This document shows, one piece after another, positions 18,801 to 25,588 of a stretch of 64,000 bases of DNA. Position 1 is the stretch's first letter. The number at the start of each line of letters is the position of its first letter. The position numbers and the translations under genes are program-made. This DNA comes from Paenibacillus_E qinlingensis_A. Its GTDB lineage: Bacteria; Bacillota; Bacilli; Paenibacillales; NBRC-103111. A model generated the notes under the pieces. It had not been told where the DNA came from. It worked only from the letters and a program-made list of their open reading frames with translations, and did no database searches. Location: positions 62,001 to 126,000 of the forward strand of contig NZ_JAVDSB010000012.1 in the NCBI RefSeq assembly GCF_031455095.1, read 5' to 3'.

Positions 18801-19004
18801 TCATCCTTAAGAACACCTCATCAAGTTATCGGTATAAATGGAGTTGTTGCAGTAGATAATTCAACAGACCATGCAGTGGCGATAAAACAGGATGGCACGG
18901 TATGGGCGTGGGGAAGAAATGATGGTGGTAAAATTGGTAATGGCACTAGTTCACCCCTGGAAGTTCCAAATGCCACTCAAGTAGTCGGTTTAAATGTAAA
19001 TTAA
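18801..19004 (+). pseudogene. 3' fragment of an RCC1-repeat protein gene
   Basis: The + strand reads HQVIGINGVVAVDNST, then GTVWAWGRNDGGKIGNG, then a natural TAA at 19002-19004. The AVAIKQDGTVWAWGxN..G.IGNG pattern is the RCC1/alpha-tubulin-suppressor repeat. Only about one and a half repeats remain and no start is present. It begins at an ACTAGT shared with the 5' end of the opposite toxin gene, and a good terminator follows, so the 3' end is original. Confidence 0.8.
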
Positions 19005-19017
19005 GTGTAGCTTACAT

Positions 19018-19055
19018 AAAAATCCCCTGCCAAGTTTAGTTGGTAGGGGATTTTT
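19018..19055 (+). terminator. Terminator after the RCC1 fragment
   Basis: AAAAATCCCCTgCCAA / TTGGtAGGGGATTTTT with a 6-base loop and a T-run. The A-run on the left makes it usable in both directions. Confidence 0.88.
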
Positions 19056-19144
19056 ATATCATTTTTTAATTCATTAACACGACTATCTTAATGGCTCTCT
19101 CACCTAGCCGGGCACAATCAAAAACTGCTCAGGTGCTCTGTTTA

Positions 19145-20551
19145 CTACCGTCTTCCCTCATTACCATTATCGTCCCGGTCTCTATCTCCCCAGCCCCAAT
19201 TCACGCCAGGGAATTTCCCGTTGTCATCCCTTTGAAAGGGTTTCACCGTAGGTTTACTCGTGCTTGTCGGCTTCACTGTAGGCTTAATAGTTGGCTTAGG
19301 TGTCGGGGTTGCCTTCGGCGTTGGTGTTGCCTTTGGTGTTGATGTTGCTGTTGGTTTCTTCGTTATACTGGGTCTCCCATCGTCGTCATCTTTACCATCA
19401 GGCTTTGGGGTCGTTTTGTGATCATCTTTATTGTTGTTATCGTTATTGTTTTTATCATTTCCGTTGTTCTTACCATTATTGTTATTGCTGTTATTATTGT
19501 TGTTGTTATTATTTCTGCCGTTATTGTCATTCTTGTTATTATTATCTCTATCATTCTTCGATGATGGCGGCGGTGGCGTTGGTTTATTGGTTACTTTCCC
19601 TGGGGTAGTACTCCCATTCCCTTTGCCATTGTTATTTTTACCGTTTTTATCATCATCTTTTGTTGATGAACGCCCCGTATCCGATTTGGAAACAATCGAA
19701 GTCTGTTGTGCACGTTCGCTCAGTTTGCCGGATTTCTCGTCAGCAAGCAATCTTTGCAAAGAAGACTTATCAATCGGTTTATCTGGTTTAACAAACGTTT
19801 GGATACCACCGTTGTCCTTGGCAAGCTGATGAATAGACGTTGTTTTAATATCATCCAGCGAGACTTTCACACCATTATCAATCGCGTTTAGATATATCGC
19901 ATATTTACCAGCAGATACACCACTCGCTTGGGCTTCCTTCCTGACCTCTTGCGGGGCAGCAAAGGCTTGCACCTCGTAGTTTTTCACTTGGTCTGGATGG
20001 CTGTCCTCGATATGCTTAGCGACCTGAGCTTTCAGTTTCGTCGCGATAGCTTCATCACTAACTGTTGTTTTGGATTCCACCACGGTTGAAGAAATAATAA
20101 TATCTCCTTCACCTTTGGCCAAGGCTCCTTGCTCCGCTTTATCGAGAATATCAGACGTGACATCCTCCAACGATTTACCCTCAAATACCAAAGCTTGAAT
20201 TAAATCCTCACCATCTGTATTAAGCCCATGAAGATCACGAACAATCTCATGATCATCAATGCCAATTTCAATACTGGGATTAATATCAATGGTAACATAC
20301 GCAACTACGCCATTGCCTGGTACACCTCCAGATAAGGTAGAAACCAAGACGAAGCATACGACAATCGCTGCAGCTAGTGCCGATACGATAGCCATTTGCG
20401 GAACTTGCAGCCGACGCTTCATCGGCGCGTAGAGAATCTCTTCCCCCAACTCACAGCTGCGCGTCCCTCTTGGCAGCTTATCAAACCGACCCTCTGAATT
20501 CATTACAATAATGGAGCCCTCGCTTAATTCCATTACGATCCCCTTGTTCAT
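19145..20551 (-). CDS. rsgI: Anti-sigma-I factor, RsgI family
   Basis: A single-pass membrane anti-sigma factor that holds SigI through its N-terminal cytoplasmic domain. Residues 1-50 show the RsgI N-terminal domain (GIVMELSEGSIIVMNSEGRF). A membrane segment follows at about 53-73 (VSALAAAIVVCFVLVSTLSG), then the conserved extracytoplasmic domain starting VVAYVTIDINPSIEIGID. From about residue 300 the tail is low complexity: Asn/Lys/Asp-rich (NNNNNNSNNNNGKNN), then Thr-Pro-Lys repeats (TPKATPTP). This looks like a wall-spanning linker, but no carbohydrate-binding domain follows. AAGGAAG precedes the ATG. It lies 19 bases after sigI, as in other Bacillales. Confidence 0.93.
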   Translation of the reverse strand: MNKGIVMELSEGSIIVMNSEGRFDKLPRGTRSCELGEEILYAPMKRRLQVPQMAIVSALAAAIVVCFVLVSTLSGGVPGNGVVAYVTIDINPSIEIGIDDHEIVRDLHGLNTDGEDLIQALVFEGKSLEDVTSDILDKAEQGALAKGEGDIIISSTVVESKTTVSDEAIATKLKAQVAKHIEDSHPDQVKNYEVQAFAAPQEVRKEAQASGVSAGKYAIYLNAIDNGVKVSLDDIKTTSIHQLAKDNGGIQTFVKPDKPIDKSSLQRLLADEKSGKLSERAQQTSIVSKSDTGRSSTKDDDKNGKNNNGKGNGSTTPGKVTNKPTPPPPSSKNDRDNNNKNDNNGRNNNNNNNNSNNNNGKNNGNDKNNNDNNNKDDHKTTPKPDGKDDDDGRPSITKKPTATSTPKATPTPKATPTPKPTIKPTVKPTSTSKPTVKPFQRDDNGKFPGVNWGWGDRDRDDNGNEGRR

Positions 20552-20570
20552 GCGCTGTTCTTCCTTTCAT

Positions 20571-21359
20571 TCAACTTTCGTCATCACGAATATGTAAGTA
20601 ATCCCGTAAATACGGATAAGGACCGTTAAAAATAAGTGCAATTGCAATGATGTACTTACGATTTCGCTCCAAAGTTTTCCTTGAAACCTGGACTTGCTCG
20701 AGCAGCTCTTTGATCGGCAGCTGTCGTTTCGTCAACAGAGTGCGCATAAGCTCTGAATCCTGTGCAAGTGTACGGCCAATGCCGAACAGCATCTGCCTTG
20801 AGTCGTCATGCTTCGGAGAGGCATCTGTCAACTCCGAGAAATTAATATCAAAATCACTTAAACAGCGATTAAAATCGATAATTTCACTTCGTCTTTCTTC
20901 TAAGCCCTTCTGCTTCTCATAGGCTTCAATCGCTTGATGAACCTCAATCGGATTCATTAAGTTGTCTTCATCATCTTCTTGATCAAACGAGCTATAAGGG
21001 ATTTGCCCTTTAAAGCGTTGTTCCTTACGAATAAAATCAATAAGCCTTCGCCTAATTACGGTCTCTGCGAAACCTAGGAAAGACCTTCCCATGACCGAAG
21101 AGTACTGATTAATAGCTTCATTAAAGGCCGCTAATGCAATACTAAATTCATCATCCCGTGCGGGATCAATAAATCGTTTGCAGAATCTGCTCGTTACTTT
21201 AGCTACATACGGTTGATAGTCCGCAATAAATTGATTCCTTAGTCGTAGGTCTCCCGTTTGGATTTGATGTATAGTGACCTCAAGTGAAGAGGCTTGCGGT
21301 TCATTTTTTCCATGGGACTCATTCTTTCCCAGAAACTTTTTGAATAGTACCAGTAGCAC
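20571..21359 (-). CDS. sigI: RNA polymerase sigma factor SigI
   Basis: A 262-residue sigma-70-like factor of the SigI group, known in Bacillus for heat and envelope-stress responses and in clostridia for polysaccharide sensing. Region 2 is visible (FIADYQPYVAKVTSRFCKRFID, with DDEFSIALAAFNEAINQY) and the C-terminal DNA-binding part reads VSRKTLERNRKYIIAIALIFNGPYPYL. It starts at a GTG at 21359 with GAGGTGG just upstream. The first gene of the sigI-rsgI operon, it is preceded by a SigI-type promoter, implying autoregulation. Confidence 0.95.
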   Translation of the reverse strand: MLLVLFKKFLGKNESHGKNEPQASSLEVTIHQIQTGDLRLRNQFIADYQPYVAKVTSRFCKRFIDPARDDEFSIALAAFNEAINQYSSVMGRSFLGFAETVIRRRLIDFIRKEQRFKGQIPYSSFDQEDDEDNLMNPIEVHQAIEAYEKQKGLEERRSEIIDFNRCLSDFDINFSELTDASPKHDDSRQMLFGIGRTLAQDSELMRTLLTKRQLPIKELLEQVQVSRKTLERNRKYIIAIALIFNGPYPYLRDYLHIRDDES

Positions 21360-21383
21360 CTTTCCACCTCACAGTATAGTAGT

Positions 21384-21413
21384 TTCGTCCTTATGTATAT
21401 CAATTAGGGGGGT
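21384..21413 (-). promoter_or_regulatory. Candidate SigI-dependent promoter of sigI-rsgI
   Basis: On the minus strand ACCCCCC (21407-21413) is followed after 19 bases by CGAA (21384-21387). Cytosine-rich -35 and CGAA -10 elements are characteristic of sigma-I promoters. It lies about 25 bases before the sigI start codon. Confidence 0.6.
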
Positions 21414-21680
21414 ACACATGATGAAAATTACAAATAAATTGCTGATTCATTATAACATAGATCTGTAAATGAGCACCTACTGGCAAATAAACCCTTGTTT
21501 ACGGTTTCAATTGCTTTATCAATCCTTTATAATATTAAGATAACCTCAATCGATATGTCATCTCGGACGACTGACAATGAATAGAGGTAACTTTTATTAC
21601 CAATGAGATGGACGTTTTTGGAAGGCTTATCTTCTGGAGATTTTTTCTAATCTGATGTGGTAAGACAGGGGGGTGTTCAT

Positions 21681-22328
21681 ATGGAAGCAAACAATCATTT
21701 CGGTAAGTTTCTTGAAACGTTACGAGGCAAAGCTTCTTTGCGTAAAGCAGCTAACAAAAGCGGCCTATCACATGCATATATCAGGGATTTGGAGCTAGGA
21801 AGAAATCGTACTACGAATGATGTCATTAAGCCTTCTCCGGAGACGTTGAGGAAGTTGGCACAAGCTTATCAGTATCCGTATACGGATTTACTTAAAAAGG
21901 CAGGATATCTAGAAGAAACTTCCACTTGGTCAAAACCGGCTGAAGTGAATTTAGACAATATCTGGTATGTTGAATTCGGCATTCAATCCATTCTTTATGT
22001 CTCTGAAGATGGTATGAAAGAGGAGCAGGTCGAATCTCTTGTGGCCTTCACCCATTTCATTGAAACGTTAACTGAGCGCAACTTTGTGAAGTTGGATATG
22101 CATCTTTTCGTTAATCTGAAAAAAATAAAAAAGTATGCCCCCGCTGAGGGCAGACTTTATTTTGACATCTATGACCACGCACCTTATATTGTTGCGGCAG
22201 CCATTCCGCAGAAAAAATATCATCAAATGATACTCGATTATATCGCTTGTAACAATGGTCTTGCTATCGATTCATCGGCATCATCTTCCGCATGTGCTTC
22301 ATCTTTGAAAACTAAGTTCTTTTCCTAA
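21681..22328 (+). CDS. XRE-family transcriptional regulator
   Basis: A cytosolic DNA-binding protein of 215 residues. Residues about 5-60 form a Cro/C1-type helix-turn-helix (SLRKAANKSGLSHAYIRDLELG). A short segment resembling the tail of SinR-like domains follows (ALAQAYQYPYTDLLKKAG-like), then an uncharacterised alpha/beta domain. The ATG at 21681 follows AGGGGGGTG; a GTG eight codons earlier is possible but less well placed. The last 30 bases overlap the convergent membrane protein gene. The C-terminal Ser/Ala-rich tail (SSASSSACASS) is unusual. Target unknown. Confidence 0.85.
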   Translation: MEANNHFGKFLETLRGKASLRKAANKSGLSHAYIRDLELGRNRTTNDVIKPSPETLRKLAQAYQYPYTDLLKKAGYLEETSTWSKPAEVNLDNIWYVEFGIQSILYVSEDGMKEEQVESLVAFTHFIETLTERNFVKLDMHLFVNLKKIKKYAPAEGRLYFDIYDHAPYIVAAAIPQKKYHQMILDYIACNNGLAIDSSASSSACASSLKTKFFS

Positions 22329-22922
22329 CATGGTATAAAGGAAAAGAATAACTGCCATACTCAACATTTGAATTGGCATTGCTACACTATACACACTTGC
22401 TGGATAGGAATGACGGTAGATCAGTCCTAGTAGTACTACAATAATGAACAGGTATACACCGATATTCTCCCGTACAAGTGGAATTTTCGTATAGTTCGAC
22501 AGAAACGTAAAACCTAAACGAAATTTATACAAACCAAAAAGAATACCAAATTTCACAACTACGACAATAGCACGAGTTGCATTGACGATGACTGGATTGT
22601 TTCTCATCTCCAAAAATTCGGCCGATTGCGTGGAATTAAGACTAACGATGACCGTTGTCGAAATAAAGGCACACATCACGTAACCTGAAAGTGCCATAAG
22701 TAACGCTGGTACGAACCGATATTTCCAAACAACAATAAGTAATATACAGATAATAACAGCGAACAATAACGGATTGTTGGCGGTAAGTACCGATCCTGCT
22801 ACGATAGCAAGCGATAGTTGTTTCCAATAAGGCTTAAGACGAAGCCTAAATAACATCAATGAGAAAAAGAGCATGGGAATAAAATGAAGTACGGATAGAA
22901 TCAACTTCTCCCCTGTAAACAA
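22299..22922 (-). CDS. Multi-pass membrane protein
   Basis: A 207-residue protein made almost wholly of hydrophobic segments; about six or seven spans can be counted. It starts at TTG (22922) with GGGAAAGG upstream. No enzymatic motif is visible. The size and layout recall the membrane sensor part of AgrC/GHKL-type histidine kinases without the kinase, and a LytTR response regulator lies divergently next to it. This connection is a guess. It overlaps the end of the XRE gene tail-to-tail. Confidence 0.75.
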   Translation of the reverse strand: MFTGEKLILSVLHFIPMLFFSLMLFRLRLKPYWKQLSLAIVAGSVLTANNPLLFAVIICILLIVVWKYRFVPALLMALSGYVMCAFISTTVIVSLNSTQSAEFLEMRNNPVIVNATRAIVVVVKFGILFGLYKFRLGFTFLSNYTKIPLVRENIGVYLFIIVVLLGLIYRHSYPASVYSVAMPIQMLSMAVILFLYTMLGKELSFQR

Positions 22923-23105
22923 TTTCCTTTCCCTCTTTTCCTAGTGCTGCCATTATCTAGCGCAGCGTACAATTTTCAACTCCACTTAGAACTATACAGG
23001 ATAACTGCATTTTTGCGGTCGAAGTGGACTAAGTTGGCTGTTTCTGAGTATAAGATGACATGGTCCTTACAGAGATATAGAAAGGATTGGAGTGAGATTT
23101 AAGGA

Positions 23106-23879
23106 ATGGAGCATCGCTTTAGAGTCGCGATCGTAGAAGATAATTATTGGGTAGGGCAATTGCTTGAAAGCTATTGTCAGCAATGCGGGTTGCAGGTCAT
23201 TGCCAACGTGTCGGACGGGGAGCAATTTCTGAGGGAATACGATAAGCTGCAGCCAGATATCTTACTCATGGATATTGGTCTTGAAGGTAATTTGGATGGG
23301 ATCAGTGTTGTTCAAGCTTTACGCCTTTCTGGGTACCAAATGAAGGTCGTTATGGTAAGCGGAACAACGAATACGGAGCATATTTTGACAGCCTTCCATG
23401 AACTGGATTCTGTCTATTTTCTCTCTAAGCCTGTCATACTGCCAAAATTTCAAGCAGCTATTTCCAAAACTATTGCTGAAATTCAACTGGAGCGAAGCCG
23501 TATATCGCTTGAACCACAACCTACTTCTGCTACATGGATTACAGTTAAAAATCAAAAATCGCAACTCCCCATTTCCGAAGACGCCATTCTTTTTGTTGAA
23601 AAGGAAGACAAACGTCTCTCCAGAATTCACCTGGTGAATGGTGCTCAAATGGAATCCAGTTCTAATTTATCTGAGATTCTAGCTCAGAGTACGACACATT
23701 TGTTCAGCCCCTTCAAGGGCTATCTCGTCAATCTAAGGCACGTCGTTTCCTTCGTGAAGGAAAGCGGGTTTCCCACTTCACGGAGATTTGTCATTCATTT
23801 AAGACATACTTCCGTCAAAATTCCTTTGAGCCGCGATTTGCAAAAGGATTTCGCTAGGCTGCTTCAGGAAATCAAATAA
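23106..23879 (+). CDS. Response regulator with LytTR DNA-binding domain
   Basis: A 257-residue two-component regulator. The receiver domain occupies about residues 5-120: acidic pocket VAIVEDN, phosphoacceptor Asp in LLMDIGLEG, Thr/Ser in VMVSGT, and Lys in FLSKPV. The C-terminal part (about 150-255) fits a LytTR DNA-binding domain (ILFVEKEDKRLSRIHL, FSPFKGYLVNLRHVVSF). GGAGTGAG lies nine bases before the ATG. No histidine kinase is encoded nearby; the neighbouring membrane protein may be a kinase-less sensor. It ends in a strong terminator, so it is a single-gene unit. Confidence 0.92.
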   Translation: MEHRFRVAIVEDNYWVGQLLESYCQQCGLQVIANVSDGEQFLREYDKLQPDILLMDIGLEGNLDGISVVQALRLSGYQMKVVMVSGTTNTEHILTAFHELDSVYFLSKPVILPKFQAAISKTIAEIQLERSRISLEPQPTSATWITVKNQKSQLPISEDAILFVEKEDKRLSRIHLVNGAQMESSSNLSEILAQSTTHLFSPFKGYLVNLRHVVSFVKESGFPTSRRFVIHLRHTSVKIPLSRDLQKDFARLLQEIK

Positions 23880-23912
23880 ACGCATCCGTCTACATGGACG
23901 GATGCGTTTATT
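23878..23912 (+). terminator. Terminator after the LytTR regulator
   Basis: A perfect 13-bp stem AAACGCATCCGTC/GACGGATGCGTTT that begins in the stop codon. A second smaller hairpin with a T-run (CCTCTA/TAGAGG, 23937-23957) follows and overlaps the end of the convergent gene. Confidence 0.88.
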
Positions 23913-23939
23913 GCGTACAATTTTGTCTTCCAAACGCCT

Positions 23940-24362
23940 CTAGGAATTCTTAGAGGTTTTTTTATTTTTTAGCTTGTCGCGGCGTGCGCTAAGCATTTTC
24001 AATCGTTTCATAAGTTGCTCTTCCCATTCTTGATCGGCAATGGATTTGGCGAAGCCTAGAAGATCTAGCGCCATGTCAATTTGACAGCGAACGATATCGA
24101 GCGGCTCTTCCCCTTCGTGATTGACACAATTATCGTGCAACATATGATCTTTGCCATCTACGTATTCTATAAAATCTACTTCTGCAGCTCCATCCCCATG
24201 CGCATACTCGGCGAGAATTTCATATTCATTCTCCACCAAATAGTGAACCTCAATATGGTGACATACCGGGCAGAAGAGAATGGGCACATTGTGAATTTGT
24301 GTACGTACGTGCTTCAAAGTACCTTTCGTTCCAATCATACTGGCTCCACAGCAAAAACTCAT
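23940..24362 (-). CDS. Hypothetical protein with N-terminal Cys motifs
   Basis: A 140-residue protein. Cys4-Cys5 and a CPVC motif near residue 32 suggest a small zinc-binding module of the YgiT kind. An acidic middle and a very basic Lys-rich C-terminus (DKLKNKKTSKN) follow. GGAGGG precedes the ATG, and just before it lies the perfect palindrome AGTTTTGCC/GGCAAAACT. I cannot name the family. Confidence 0.72.
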   Translation of the reverse strand: MSFCCGASMIGTKGTLKHVRTQIHNVPILFCPVCHHIEVHYLVENEYEILAEYAHGDGAAEVDFIEYVDGKDHMLHDNCVNHEGEEPLDIVRCQIDMALDLLGFAKSIADQEWEEQLMKRLKMLSARRDKLKNKKTSKNS

Positions 24363-24589
24363 GGAATTCCCTCCTTAAAGTTTTGCCTTGGCAAAACTCT
24401 CTTCGTAAGCATATGCTTCGTCAATCACCGGATTCCTTTAATATATTCGTTACAAATGTGTGAAATTCCTTTTTCATATGAGAGCTAGCTTATGTCAAAT
24501 CATTCTAAATGTGTTTGAATAAGCATAATTATAGTAATGATCGATCCAATACGTGTTTTCCGAATTCTTAAGATGAAGGGGAGAGCGGC

Positions 24590-24808
24590 GTGAATATGAT
24601 TCCGAGTGTTTCAAGACAGATTGCCTTTGTGCAGTATGACGATCAATCTTCCAGCATGACAGTTCAGTATCATACCGGATTCAGAGCCTCCTACACCAAT
24701 GTAAAACAGGATGAGTATCTCTATGTTTTCACATCGGCGAATCGGTATGATTCTCTAATGAAACTTACGGAGAGTAGGTTCATGGAAGATAACATGCCAG
24801 CCGAGTGA
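24590..24808 (+). CDS. Small KTSC-like domain protein
   Basis: A 72-residue protein starting at GTG with AAGGGGAGAG five or six bases upstream. The pattern SRQIAFVQYDD...MTVQYHTGF..SYTNV...EYLYVFTSAN.YD resembles the KTSC domain (Ser...Tyr-Asp, then strand-rich, then a short helix), a small fold of unknown function. It has its own downstream hairpin terminator. Confidence 0.68.
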   Translation: MNMIPSVSRQIAFVQYDDQSSSMTVQYHTGFRASYTNVKQDEYLYVFTSANRYDSLMKLTESRFMEDNMPAE

Positions 24809-24870
24809 TGCATAAGATTTTCTTTCCCCTCATGCAAGCCTGACGAGCAAACCCCTAGTGGTAGGCAAGC

Positions 24871-24905
24871 AATCTCCTCCCTTTCTATATGGGTGGAGAT
24901 TTTTG
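24871..24905 (+). terminator. Terminator after the KTSC-like gene
   Basis: AATCTCC-tCCC pairs with GGG-tGGAGATT and is followed by TTTT. Confidence 0.8.
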
Positions 24906-25021
24906 GTTTATATGGTGCATATGCTACAATAAAACATAGGATTAACACAAATTGCTCTTCTTACTACACTTATACAGTCCTCTTGCTTCATGAACTCTGA
25001 ATTCTGATAACTCTAGAAAAG

Positions 25022-25588
25022 GTGAGTCTGATCTCTACTCAAGCACGCCCCTTTGCCAATGATTGCGATACACTTTATTTACTGGCACAATCTCCTGTCG
25101 TGCAGTTCATTTATTGGCAGCTCTCAACTAGTAAGCAGTTGCTTCTTCAGGAGCACTTCCAGAAGGACTGGCGTTCATTAACTCCCACCCTACGGTTTCA
25201 TGAAGTCGGAGATCCTTCTCCCAGCATGTCATTCACCAAGCTGCAGCAGCCCGTTAAACGGGTCTCAGAGCTATTACTTCCCCAAGAAGATTCCTGCTTT
25301 ATTCGCGGGTTAACTTCCGGTCAGTCGTACTTTGCAAGTCTTGGTATCCGGAATGAACAAGGCTGTTTCCTTCCGCTCCTTCATTCCAATACGATTCAAA
25401 TTCCAGAGCTGAGCTTGTCTAACGCACAGCATCCAGCCGAATCTGATCAACCTTACATCTACCAACTGGCGCCTCTTCTCTTACAGCAAGTAACGTCTGA
25501 TGCACATGCCTATTTCTCGGCCTATTCGGTGTATGTCCCGAAGAACACTTACCTTGTAGATATGGAATCCGGAGGCGATACTGATTGA
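25022..25588 (+). CDS. DUF4912 domain protein, first gene of an alpha-glucan cluster
   Basis: A 188-residue cytosolic protein. The segment TLYLLAQSPVVQFIYWQLS is the DUF4912 hallmark (a W/Y-rich strand found next to glycogen-type enzymes), and RGLTSGQSYFASLG continues the beta-rich fold. The start at 25022 is preceded by GAAAAGG. Its TGA overlaps the TTG start of the GH57-GT4 gene by four bases, so the two are translationally coupled. The role is unknown; association with branching and synthesis genes suggests glucan binding. Confidence 0.82.
   Translation: MSLISTQARPFANDCDTLYLLAQSPVVQFIYWQLSTSKQLLLQEHFQKDWRSLTPTLRFHEVGDPSPSMSFTKLQQPVKRVSELLLPQEDSCFIRGLTSGQSYFASLGIRNEQGCFLPLLHSNTIQIPELSLSNAQHPAESDQPYIYQLAPLLLQQVTSDAHAYFSAYSVYVPKNTYLVDMESGGDTD

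Noticed and set aside
19400..19560. A tandem-repeat or CRISPR-like array (TTATTGTTGTTATT words)
   Set aside because: It is the coding sequence of the Asn-rich tail of RsgI; repeats are irregular and without spacers.
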